DNA from: Archegozetes longisetosus
Taxonomy: Eukaryota > Arthropoda > Arachnida > Sarcoptiformes > Trhypochthoniidae
Assembly: GCA_018873245.2 (NCBI GenBank)
Contig: JAEMBT020000008.1
Location: 10,271,172-10,335,171 of the forward strand
DNA: 64,000 nt
Reading direction: 5' to 3'
The translations under genes and the position numbers were made by a program. Below the pieces are notes generated by a model. The model was not told where the DNA came from. It made no database searches and worked only from the letters and a program-made list of their open reading frames with translations. Of this stretch, positions 1 to 10,159 are shown one piece after another (position 1 is the stretch's first letter; each line of letters opens with the position of its first letter).

Positions 1-87
1 AGGGCCTTTGGTTTTATGTTAACTAATTTACCAATTACTTTCACAATTGTCTACAATTTGTATAAATTTGTAAAATTGTATTATTGA
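1..87 (+). CDS. C-terminal end of a TMEM79/MAPEG-like membrane protein (5' part outside window)
   Basis: Reading from base 1 gives 28 residues beginning RAFGFMLTNLP, with a tail ending NLYKFVKLYY and a TGA at 85-87. The same stretch, preceded by GRITFWLGYPKY, occurs in the copy at 4.3-4.6 kb. That context matches the conserved C-terminal block of TMEM79-like (MAPEG-fold) multi-pass membrane proteins. Only the end of the last exon is visible, so nothing can be said about the rest of the gene. This copy keeps the frame to the end, whereas the downstream copy has slipped in a T-run, so the upstream copy is probably the functional one (inference). Confidence 0.6.
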   Translation, partial: RAFGFMLTNLPITFTIVYNLYKFVKLYY

Positions 88-590
88 AGAGTGTTCATCA
101 AATTTGTTTCATGTCACTGCTTCTTTCTACCTCTATGCATAAATCTACGCGTTCAAATAAATGTCAATTATATATTTAAACTTTAAAACCTTAATATTGT
201 GTATTAGTTGTATAAATTAGTGGGTAATTTGAGAACGATTTTAAATTCTTAATATAATTTTCATCCAAATTCAACAAAATTAAAACATTACAGGATAAAC
301 AAAAGTTATTAAGTTTCAAATACATTTTGAATTGTTCTCTAATTTGCATAACAATATTGTGTATATAATTGACAATTTATGCTCTCGTAACTGTAGAGTT
401 ATACACTAAGATAGAAAGAAATAGTGGTAAGAGACAAGTTCCATTTTCATTCAGTGTTTCTGAGAAATAGTAACTTTTTCAATATTAAGAATGAATGTGA
501 CTCACTCAACAATGTTACGCAAAACTTATAATAAACTTGTGGAATAAATAATTTGTTATGAATGCGAAGTCCATTTTTGTCCTAAATTAT
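1..590 (+). repeat. Upstream unit of a tandem segmental duplication (partner 4508-5185)
   Basis: Bases 1-590 align with 4508-5185 through the end of the TMEM79-like gene and about 500 bp of 3' flank. Shared blocks include the ATTATTGAAGAGTGTTCATC stretch and the TTTGAGAACGATTTTAAATT stretch. The spacing implies a repeat period of about 4.5 kb. The downstream unit carries an extra 66-bp palindromic insertion at 4872-4937 that is absent here. Similarity fades near 590 and 5185. Confidence 0.8.
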
Positions 591-761
591 TACTACATTT
601 GAAAAATTCTTGTAATTAACTCTTTATTGACTCGTACCAAGTGAATATTGATAACTTTTTGCACAATCAAAGTTCAATATTTTCTGAAACTCTAAAATAA
701 TCTATAGACACAGAGCATGAGAAATAATAGGAGTAAGAAATTATAAATATGTCCATCATAA

Positions 762-907
762 GTAAAGTTGTGGAAATTTATTTTTGCCTGTCAAAGCTTT
801 CATTAAAGCTTTCATTAAAGCTTTCAATGAACGATTGAAATGACATCTTCTTATAAAAATTTTTAATGAAAGCTTCGACAGGCAAAAATAAATTTCCGCC
901 ACTTTAC
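762..907. mobile_element. 146-bp MITE-like element with about 43-bp terminal inverted repeats
   Basis: The left arm starts GTAAAGTTGTGGAAATTT and the right arm ends in its near-complement. The arms match over about 43 bp (762-804 and 865-907) with few mismatches. Next to the left arm the 12-bp unit AAAGCTTTCATT is repeated about three times in tandem (796-826). The element is too short to code. I could not define a clear target-site duplication, so the superfamily is left open. Confidence 0.6.
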
Positions 908-1834
908 AATAGCCACAAGAGAAGTCATAAACATGCTATGAAGCTGCAACTGGCAAATTGTCTTTCATCCACGTTCCCCTCATCTAAGCCCTTTTCACAT
1001 CTTTAAAACTCAAGGATGAAAGAGCCCCAGCGTGGTTAACAATTTAGAACACCCAGAAGAAATTAGTGTTGCTGTAAAGTCCTCTCTTCGTGAATAGCCG
1101 GTCAGACATAGTGCTGGAATTGAATACTCAGTAAATCGACAGGATAATTGCATTAAAGCTGCCAGCGATTATTTCGAACACTAAAACCTTCATTTATACT
1201 AGTATATATTTAATAAAACGGTTCAAATAAATGAATTACAAGAACATTTCAGATGACTCAAGTATTTTCTATAAAAATATTTTTAATGATTATATACCGT
1301 TTCGCCGAATTTGAAAACAGGTGAACCTATCTATAGGCGTTTTTCGTACAGAGAAATATAAATTGTATATTTGATGAAATAAAATTAAATCTACATCAAC
1401 GGTAACTTAATTTGAGAGAATTCAATATTTTCAGAGCATTCAAAAACTTAAGTGTTTACAAAGTTTTTAAAAATTATCTGGCTTTAAGTCTATACAGAGA
1501 TGAGTTAAATTAAAAATAATATAAATAATAAAAATGTACTAATTTGGGCTAATATTTTACAGTATTTTGTTGAAATATTGAATTCTGCCCTCACTTGGCT
1601 TGATTCCTGGTTATGGCACTGCTCTGCAGAGCAAAAATGTGCTGCAACTCACTTGCAGTAGGTTGAGAGCTCTGTTAACATTCCCTTAAAGTCATATTAT
1701 TAATTGAATGACTCTATTGCAAGAACTTCATCATAAAGCAATACATCTTACATTTTGATTTGATTTAAATATGTTTTGGCTAAATTATCACAATTAAGTT
1801 CGCTAATAGAAAAGTTTTTACAGGTAGGTACACC
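908..1834. other. Non-coding stretch, nothing recognised
   Basis: A+T-rich sequence with no supportable ORF, RNA gene or clear repeat. It lies between the small MITE and the hAT-like element. Confidence 0.5.
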
Positions 1835-3407
1835 TAGGGTTGCAAACGTTTTAAAACATTGTTTTATAACAATTTAAAACACTGTTTTAAAACCATTTTT
1901 CTCAAATTACTAAAAGAAAAGTGGAAAATGATTAGAAACTCAACAATTTTATATACATTAAAGGAAAAATTTACTATCGGAGGAACAAAAAATTCGGAAA
2001 ACCTATTATTTCCTGTTAAATTAGTCAGTAGAATTTTTCAAATGAGTACATTTCAGGAAGTAACAACCACTATGAGCCCTATTTTCTTCCTTATATGTTC
2101 TATTTTGACCGAAAATAGAATTATGATTTTTTCAGAATTTTATTCATTTCTCGGGAAAATACTGTTACTTCTCTGGAGACTTTGTCAAAAACTTTGGGAT
2201 AAAGCAGATTTTTAAATTACTGTTTTACATTAAAAACTCAAATATCTTGTATTTTTAATGACAATACCTTAAAATTTGATCAAGCAAAGTTTAGAATTTT
2301 TTATTTTTTTACAAGTCATTAACAAATTTTTGGGTAAAAATATCCGATTAAAAGTATTTTTCAATGATGTTAAACGGTTTTTTTAATTCTATTTTCAGAC
2401 TTTCAAAATCTTATTTATGCGCCGATCGAGTGATTTTGATCAAATTCAATATAGTTATAGTCCATGCCCAACTATAAGTTTGATCCCGATTCCGCGCCTC
2501 GCGCGAGATTTAAAGTGTTATAATAAAAAATACGGAAAACTTTATTTCAGCGAAACGGGACAAGATAGAAACACCAAACCAACGCAAATATGAGTAAAAA
2601 TTGATTCTAACCAATATGTGAACATTTCAAAACCAGTACTATACGTACAAATATATTTCATGAAAAAGTAAAAATTTTGAAAATTTCCCCTATCTTTACC
2701 CATAGAGTCCCCAAAGATTTTTTTCTATTATAGAGTAACATCTCCCCTACATAAAACAACAAAAAAACTTTTGGGGACTCTATGGGCAAAAATAATATTG
2801 ACAAAAAACTAACCGGTGTAATGTATTCGCAATTGTCATTTGCTGTTTAAGAACGTTTATAATATTTTCAAATCATAACATATATTGGTAATAATAGCAG
2901 AATGTTATATTTAAAAGGGTTACACTTTGCACATATAAACAAAGGAGTTCTGTTGCCTAATTTGGGCGTGGATTGTTATATTTACACATATCAATACACA
3001 GTTATTTGCACTTATAGTACTGATGTAAAAGTGCTTACATATGATATATATTGAGTTTATACTAATATCTGTGTTAATTTAATGTCTTTATCTCGTTCCG
3101 TTTTACTACAATACATTTTTCATATTTGACATATTCTACATTTTAAATCTCGCGCGAAAAGCCGAAATGGGTCAAATCTTTGATTAAAGTTAATAGTTAG
3201 TCATGCACTATAAGTATACTGAGTTTGATCAAAATCGGTTCATTAGAACGCTTATTCCTACCCCTCCTTTATCAAATGTAAATTAAAACATAATAGAAAG
3301 ACTTTCTAAAAGTATAAAACACTTTAAACTATTTTAAAACAGTGAAAAATGTTTTAAAACAATTGTTTTAAAACATTTTCGAAAAATTTTCATTTTTCAC
3401 AACCCTA
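1835..3407. mobile_element. Non-autonomous hAT-like element (1.57 kb) with nested inverted repeats
   Basis: Both ends read TAGGGTTG inward. The flanking 8-mers GGTACACC (1827-1834) and TGTACGCC (3408-3415) match at 6 of 8 positions, fitting an old hAT-type 8-bp target duplication. Inside the ends are several copies of a GTTTTAAAAC-type palindrome. Further in, 2405-2580 and 3085-3262 are long inverted copies of each other, centred on a TTTAAATCTCGCGCG block. A third inverted pair sits at about 2690-2722 and 2767-2796 (ATAGAGTCCCCAAA). An open frame at 1859-2215 gives no recognisable protein. The element appears to carry no transposase. Confidence 0.5.
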
Positions 3408-3415
3408 TGTACGCC

Positions 3416-4058
3416 TATATGTAAAAGCGGCGAAATGGCTATTGCCATCAAAGTTGAGCACCAGTAATCTATCAAATGGACTTTTATTAGTTGAAGCTCA
3501 TTCGTTAGATAACAAACTACTGTGTAAACACTCGTCAGACTAACTTCCATTTATTGGGCTTCAAGTCTTTTGTTAAAATATTAGCGATTTTCGAACAAAT
3601 TAATTGTATTTAAAGTGTCTTCAAATAGTTAGTTGCTCCTAGATCTAAAGATTAGTAATTTAATTACAATTGTGCTTATTATTAATCAAATCTTTAGGTA
3701 AACGAGATCTTCAGATATAAAGGTCGGTTTGAATGAGTAAATGGGCAGGGTGTTCTGATGGGCCTCAAATACTCTCCATCTAATGGCATTTCAAAATATG
3801 TTATCACCAATAGACTAGGAGATATGAAATTTTTAGAGGTTTTTTATAATGGGCTCTATGGGAGAAAATCAAAATTTGAAATTTAATTAAGAATAAAGTA
3901 TAATTTCTATTTCCTTGAAAATTGGTCCAACGAAAGAGTATGAATACGATACAAAGCAAACTAAGTCCACAGGTTTGATTGACGTTTGAATTAAATCCAA
4001 AGTTATCTCATACCGAAATTTCATTATAGATAAATACACTGAAGAAGAGCGACAAATA
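3416..4058. other. Intergenic stretch upstream of the TMEM79-like copy
   Basis: No gene is supportable. The part at 3745-3920 (for example CCATCTAATGGC and GGGCTCTATGGGAGA) resembles in style the repeated A+T-rich transposon termini seen near 49, 55 and 57 kb. I could not define its ends. A possible 3' splice site before GATAAATACACTG near 4030 could be the start of the gene copy that follows. Confidence 0.3.
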
Positions 4059-4596
4059 ATGAGAGACTACACGGGCGACGCGCGACCACTATTGGCAATC
4101 GCAATACTATTTCTCTCTATATTCGCTTATTTAGTTATCAACAAGATTATAGATTTCGGAAAATACAGCAACACTTCAGCTAAAGATTTGGTTGATTTTC
4201 CGTCAAAAGTTAAATATGTCCTACAGCATTTGACATTTGGAATCACTTGAATCTTTTTAAGTATGTAATTTGTTATATCCCAATAAGCTAGTTCTCCTGC
4301 TATGAATCCAATGGTTGGTTACGAAAAAGTGACAGAAGCTGCAAAGAATAATCTGACAAATAGTATCGAACAGTTTCTAATGTCAGCTGTATCTCAATTA
4401 ATATTAATTACATATTTAGATGCAGCCACTACTATTCAGGTCATTCCAGCTCTTAATCTGGTATTCATTCTCGGTAGAATTACTTTCTGGTTAGGGTATC
4501 CCAAGTATAGGGCCTTTGATTTTATGTTAACTAATTTGTCGATTTTTTTTCACAATTATCTACAATTTATATAGATTTGTAAAATTGTATTATTGA
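4029..4596 (+). pseudogene. TMEM79/MAPEG-like membrane protein, degenerate second copy
   Basis: The first open part (ATG at 4059) encodes a hydrophobic segment, ARPLLAIAILFLSIFAYLVI. The later part encodes NPMVGYEKVTEAAKNNLTNS and then GRITFWLGYPKYRAFDFMLT, the hallmark of the TMEM79/MAPEG-like family. The two parts are joined only by two frame changes, near 4238 and 4290; in the intermediate frame WNHLNLFKYVICYIPIS is readable. A third slip in the T-run near 4540 replaces the tail kept in the upstream copy. With three disruptions in about 560 bp it is most likely a decaying tandem duplicate. A very short intron plus sequence errors is less likely. Confidence 0.6.
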
Positions 4597-4871
4597 AGAG
4601 TGTTCATCAAATTGTCTCATATCGCTGCTTCTTTTTCTCTATGCATTAATCTATGGAATTAAAATAAATTATATCAATTATATGTTTAAACTTTAAAACC
4701 TTTATATTGTGTATTAGTTGTGTAAATTAGTGGGCAATTTGAGAACGATTTTAAATTCTTAATATAATTTTCATCCAAACTCAACAAAATTAAAACATTA
4801 CAGGACAATCAAAAGTTATTAAGTTTCAAATCCATTTTGAATTGCTCTCTAATTTGCATAGTAATATTGTA

Positions 4872-4937
4872 TGTTACAGTCAAAGTGTATAATTGGTCAT
4901 TCTATAAAATGACTGAATTTATACTTTGACTGTTACA
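4872..4937. mobile_element. 66-bp palindromic TA-flanked insertion (mini-MITE)
   Basis: The ends TGTTACAGTCAAAGT and ACTTTGACTGTTACA are near-perfect inverted complements, and most of the element folds into one hairpin. It is flanked by TA on both sides (4870-4871 and 4938-4939). The paralogous flank near 360-366 shows the empty site with a single TA, which supports a real transposition event after the tandem duplication. The TA target suggests a Tc1/mariner-type mobiliser. Confidence 0.75.
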
Positions 4938-5185
4938 TATATATAATTGACAATTTATGCTCTCGTAAATGTAAAATTATACACTAAGATAGAAAGAAAT
5001 AGTGGTAAGAGACAAGTTCCATCTTCATTCAGTGTTTCTGAGAAATATTAATTTTTCAATATTTAAGAATGAGGGCAGTGATTTACTCAACTCAACGATA
5101 ATGTTATACGAAACTTATAAAAAGCTTATGGAATAAACGATTTGTTATGAATTTGAAATTGATTTTTGTACTAAATTATTTTCTA

Positions 5186-6109
5186 TTAAAAATATTTTCG
5201 ATGTCTTAATGATATTTAAATTGACGTTATTATAGTAGATCTCAGGCTCATTAATAGCTTTCGTGCTATAATTACTTGAGCAAACGCAATTTAAAATAGT
5301 TTTATGTCAATAATATATTTAGAGATAAAGAATCATGCTAAAATCATAAAGGTATAAATGTAGCATAATGCTCCATTTTGCATCCTATTTTCTATGGGAG
5401 CTTCCAGTTTGCGAATAGGGATTTTACAATTATTGCTGATTTTTGGATAGAATAAACCAAGTCTACAAGATGTACCGTCGACCGATAAGTGTTATGTGTT
5501 AATCCCATATAAACTCCTGATGCCTTTGTATATGATAAGAGGGATGAGACGTAAATTGAGATTATAAATTAGTCATTACAAAGAAAATTCAGCATCATAG
5601 TGTTAATCATTGATTATTGAGAATGCATTTATTGATTAATATGAATATACTTAGCACATATCTGAGTGAGTAGAGCGCCCTAAAGTTCACGAACTGTTGT
5701 ATATGTTTTTGGAATTGATAAATACACACTTATCGGTGGATGGTATGACACACAGCTCATAGTGTGTTTATATAAACTAGTGTCACGTGTAATAATTTAA
5801 AAACTGAGAATTCGTAATCTAAAAATCAGTTACAAATAAGCATAAAGGGCATAAAATGTTGAAATTTGAAAGCATAATTGTTTAACTCTAGAGATATGTG
5901 GTAATGCCTTAGGTTTGAACATTAAAATAATTTAAGTTTTGACATTGAACTTAATAGAATTTCTAATTTGAATGAATTTCGTAAAACGTCTAAAAACAAA
6001 AATATTGAACGAACTTTAGAAATTAACCGTCATTATTATTGATATTATTGATTAGAATATTGTTGGCAGTTTTGAAGTTATCCTACATTGAATATCGAAA
6101 ATAGTAAGA
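5186..6109. other. Intergenic region upstream of the chemoreceptor-like gene
   Basis: A+T-rich, with no supportable coding sequence or RNA gene. It probably holds the promoter of the receptor gene that starts at 6110, but no core element could be assigned with confidence. Confidence 0.4.
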
Positions 6110-7444
6110 ATGATGAATACTGAAAGTAGCTTTGATTCAAACTTGTTATTATCATCAGGTGATGTGATACCTAATGCTGATAATTATTTATACCTGATAG
6201 GTCTATCTAACTTTACGAGTGGTTCGAAAGTAAGAAAGAAGTTTTACAATCCCTTCTTGATTCTATTCATAAACACTGTGATATTTGTTCGCTGCGTCAA
6301 TTCACTAATTACCAAATCTAACAATTCAAAACTATTCTTAATTATTGGAGATGCTAATTATTTTCTAAACGTAAGAGCTCACATGAATGTTACTTTATCG
6401 TTATATTTTCTATTGGCAATTGTTTCACAACTTATTCATTGGAATAATTATAACAACGGAATCAATCCTTCGTGGATTAAACCATTTCGGATGATATCAG
6501 GTTTGGCTTCCCCTAAAAGTATTGGCCTTGCCAATGAGGACCAAATTAAACAGCTTACAAAGAGAGCAAAAATACTGGTTTTCATTACAAAGTTAACTGT
6601 AGTCCAAACCGTACCTATAATAGGATTTTTCATGTCTTTCATTCCCTTATATCTCAACTGTTCACTTATTGAATCAGTTATTTGTGGTATTCCGTGGAGT
6701 CTGTTCTTCTGTGTTGGAGCACATCATTCAACGGGGTTTTATTTATGGCACTTTAACTACTTTTATATAGTTTGCTATTACTTGAAACTTAAAATTAAGG
6801 CAATTAATGAAAAAATCTTATCAGCAATTAATATCAAAGCTAAATATCGAGATGTCCGTCTTATCCAAGAATCGCTAAATTCTGTCCATTTGGAGATAAG
6901 TGAATACAACAAAAACTTTTGGTCCTTATATCTATTCTGGGTTTTAGCTGTATTTATAACTGTAATCAACACCAATTTATATAACATTCTATTTGTTAAA
7001 CAGAATCCTTTAATGAGATTGATTTTTATCTACTCTCTTGTTGTTGTTTCGCCTGTCTTTAATCTATTCATTATAACTACCTCTTCGCTCTCGTTAGAAG
7101 CCAAAAAATCAAATAAAATTTTGTATAAAATTTTTCTGCTTAGCCAAAATAGTTTTACAGCCAGGCAAAAATTTAGGGTATGGCAAATAGTAGCCTATTA
7201 AGAAAAACTTTTACTTATTATTTCTATTCGTTAATTGATAGATAAGTACTTTCATTGGGAATAACAGTCGGAAAAAAGTTGGTTTTTACTGCTGGAAACT
7301 ATTTATTATAGATTATTTTCGTTTTTATGAAGTAAGCATAGTATTAGTCAAATTATAAGGATATTTAGTTCTCGAAAATTTCTGTTATAGATCGTTTGTC
7401 TTATTGCGGCCTATTTCCTCAAAATTGTTGTTATTGAAATATAA
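6110..7444 (+). CDS. 7-TM chemoreceptor-like protein (possible gustatory receptor family)
   Basis: Three exons (6110-7177, 7242-7331, 7391-7444), both introns in phase 0, encode 403 residues. This is the usual size for arthropod gustatory-type receptors. Several hydrophobic segments are visible: LILFINTVIFV, VTLSLYFLLAIVSQL, VVQTVPIIGFFMSFIPLYL, LFWVLAVFITVI and IFIYSLVVVSPVFNLFIITT. The ISEYNKNFW motif before a late membrane segment and the C-terminal VGFYCWKLFIIDYFRFYE are typical of divergent chelicerate chemoreceptors as I know them. Exon structure is supported by the decayed paralogue at 22.1-23.6 kb, whose second exon is also 90 bp. The start is the first Met of MMNTESS. Ligand and exact subfamily are unknown. 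A non-Gr 7-TM family remains possible. Confidence 0.7.
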
Positions 7445-8060
7445 ATGCAATCGATTTAAAAAAACGAAGAGCTCTACAAGTTTGAAAATATGAAAAATAT
7501 GAAAAAATTAAATTTTATGACTTCGGTGTTTACGTGTTTCATGTCTTACTATTTGATCTTTAGTGAAATTTAGTTGAGAATCTTATAGGTTCATATTAAA
7601 ATTGGCACAATTTTGCATTTTATCTTATTGAACATGATACGAAATAACTGCAATTATGAATCATTTGTCAGATAAAAAACCTTGCAATTGAAGCTAAATT
7701 GAATAACTTTTTATTAATTATCGCCAATATCTTGTTATTGACGCAATTATCATAGGATATGAAACAGTCTTCTACAGGTATTGTTTACTTTCGATTAGAT
7801 TTAATAGACTAACGTGTAGAACAAAAGCCCATATAGGCTCGTGCAATAAGCTAGAGAGTAACAAACACAAGTCTAGCATTCAAAGTACTCATAGCTATTT
7901 TCCTTTCTTTAAGTTCTTCACTCATTTATCGATTATTCATTTCATTTATAATCGATTTATAGACATCTTCTCAATTGTTCAGTTGATCAAAAGTTTTTAA
8001 AAATCAGCTCAAATTTAACAATAATTACACTAAACGTTGAAAACTTTTCGTACAAACAAA
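7445..8060. other. Intergenic region between receptor and PAICS
   Basis: No supportable gene. It presumably contains the PAICS promoter and 5' UTR. No distinctive element was seen. Confidence 0.4.
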
Positions 8061-9592
8061 ATGGGTATACCATTGAAGATTTGATTTCAAATTAAGTTTT
8101 CTTTAGCTCATATTCTTTCAATTGGCAGAAATTCTTGATTCAGAAATCAGTGAAAAATTAAGTGAAGGCAAAACAAAGCAAGTTTATCGGATAAATAAGA
8201 ATGGGTTTAAGGACAAGTTGGTCTATATTGTTAATAAAGATAACATTTCTGCAGGTAAGAAGATTTGATTATCAATAGAAAGTTTAAATATTTAAGATTT
8301 TGGGGCTTTAAAGGCGATAATAGTAGAAGTCGTCGAATAATGGAAGGAAAAGGAAGAATGTCTGTCGAGACAAGTTCTGCATTGTTTAACTATTTGAATG
8401 CTATTGGAGTCAGAACGGCATTTGTTTCTAATGCTAAATCTCCATCGAAGCATTTTGAGAGATCTTTTGTGGCCAAATATTGCGAAATGATTCCAATAGA
8501 GATAGTGATCAGGTATTGAATACTTCAGAAACTTTAGATTTTCATATAAAATATTCCGAACCTAATCCAACTTGACTTGAAAGTCAAAGCTTTTCTCTGG
8601 GCTCCAGATAATCAGACATATGATCAATTATTATTTGGTATTTGATAGACGAATAGCAACTGGGACTTATCTGAAGCTCAATCCACACGTAACTGAAGGC
8701 TTTAGATTCAAATCACCAAAAATAGAGATTCATATTAAGGAGGATTTAAATCACGATCCACTGTGGTCTGTCGAAACATTAATTTCGGCAAATTTTAAGA
8801 TTAATGGGTTACTGATCGGCGAAAATGAGATAAAAAATATTTTCAAAATAAGTCAGTTAGTGTTTGAAGTTTTGGAAAAAGTTTGGCAATCGATTGACTA
8901 TCAATTGGTTGATCTTAAAGTTGAGTTCGGTGTCGTCACTGACGATAACTGCAATAAGACTATAGTTTTAGCCGATATTATAGATAATGAGACCTGGAGG
9001 TTATGGCCTAAGTCTGACAAGAAGCTAATGGTCGACAAACAGATATATAGAGAATATAAAGACGAAGAAATTGATGATAAAGTTATTAGTCATGTGAGGA
9101 ATGTATTTCAAAAAGTAGCTGATTTGACGAGACAGTTGTTCAGTTCAGTGATAGACAAGTGGAACATCAGTATAACAGAATCAGTTTTAATAATTGCAGA
9201 AACTGATAAGAATATAGCTTTGGCTCAAAAAATGATCAAGTTATTAGAATCCGATTATGGTATGAGAAAAACTTTTTGATAATTATTTTTTAAGATAGCT
9301 TTTTCGAGGAATCGTTTGAAGCTTTTGTACCAATTGTTTGTTTAACTGTATTTTTTCAGGAGTTGTTGGCGTAAACATGATAAAAATCAGTTCACTGACG
9401 GAAAGTTTCTCACAATTGCAGCAATTGGTTGATAGAATAAACGAAACAAATGGATGTGAAGTTATCGTAACGATTGCTAATAATAATCAAATACTCGGTT
9501 CTATAGTCTCGTCGAGTACAACCATACCCATTATCGATTATGTTAGTGGGGGAACTTCAACATCGATAACGAATCAGATACTAAAACCTTGA
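8061..9592 (+). CDS. PAICS: PAICS: SAICAR synthetase with a degenerate AIR carboxylase domain
   Basis: De novo purine synthesis enzyme. Five exons: 8061-8064, 8129-8254, 8314-8512, 8649-9259, 9360-9592 (390 codons plus stop). Exon 1 is only ATGG. The N-terminal SAICAR synthetase domain is well kept: SEGKTKQVY, CEMIPIE..IRRIATGTYLK, KVEFGV and VLADIIDNETWRLWP. The C-terminal half aligns with AIR carboxylase over its length, but its signature motifs are lost. The GSTSD motif reads AETDK, the SAHK motif reads SSLTE, and the glycine-rich AVAGRSNGLG loop reads TIANNNQILG. The frame ends at TGA 9590-9592. One frame over, the sequence resumes as DCQSTVLSVAKILAKNNLFV and stops at 9715-9717, matching the PAICS C-terminus. 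So a one-base slip near 9589, real or an assembly error, removes about 42 residues. Confidence 0.9.
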
Positions 9593-9717
9593 TTAGTATT
9601 GACTGTCAAAGTACTGTTTTGTCTGTGGCTAAAATATTAGCAAAAAATAATTTGTTTGTTTGGTCTAGAATTAAGACAATTCAATGTTATCATTCCATCG
9701 ATAATCTTATTGAATAA
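9590..9717 (+). pseudogene. Out-of-frame C-terminal remainder of PAICS
   Basis: Directly after the PAICS stop, the next frame encodes about 42 residues, including STVLSVAKILA and NLFVWSRIKTIQ, before TAA at 9715-9717. These correspond to the STVLSPEG and HLVWSKLR region at the end of animal PAICS. I found no short intron with compatible phase that would rejoin the frame. A single-base deletion in CCTTGATT, or a sequencing error there, is the simplest reading. With it the protein would be about 432 residues, close to the animal length of about 425. Confidence 0.7.
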
Positions 9718-9846
9718 AACTGTTAAAAAGTGCTTTAAAAACTTTTTCTTACTATAACGAAATAAATTTAAATAGCCCTTAAGTCTAAAGTATCGCTTAT
9801 TGATTATATTGATCTCATTATCGATAAGAAAACGTTAGTAAAAGTT

Positions 9847-10140
9847 TGCACTAATATTATGCAAGGTCATATTTGATCAACTAGTCGCTTAAATGAAAAA
9901 CATTTCGAGATGTGATAAATCTTTTTCACTATTAAAAGCTACTTATCTTTAGTTAGAAATTTAGGTCTGGAAAAGCACTTTCTCATAATAAGTAATCTAT
10001 TCAAAAAAGGCTTATCATATCTCGAAATGTTTTTCGTTTAAGCAATTAGTTGATCAAGTACGATCTTACAAAATATTACTGAAAACTACCTATTATCAGA
10101 AAGCGTTTTCCAAACCTAAATTTCTAACTAAAGCTCAATA
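9847..10140. repeat. Four-part inverted structure A-B-A'-B' just upstream of ADH copy 1
   Basis: Segment A (9847-9930, containing GAAAAACATTTCGAGATGTG) is repeated as its reverse complement A' at 9998-10080. Segment B (9935-9997, containing AGTTAGAAATTTAGGTCTGG) is repeated as its reverse complement B' at 10081-10140. The order A-B-A'-B' is interleaved, not a simple hairpin. The block ends 19 bp before the ADH start codon, so it probably overlaps the promoter or 5' UTR. Its origin is unknown; two successive inverted duplications or a mobile element are possible. Confidence 0.75.
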
Positions 10141-10159
10141 ACTTTTAATAGTTTCAATT

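Noticed and set aside
1859-2215. 118-codon open frame inside the hAT-like element
   Set aside because: No motif of a transposase or other family; composition is that of A+T-rich chance frames. Not called as a gene.
6448-6987. Minus-strand open frames opposite the receptor gene
   Set aside because: They are antisense shadows of the spliced receptor, which has family features and a paralogue with the same exons.
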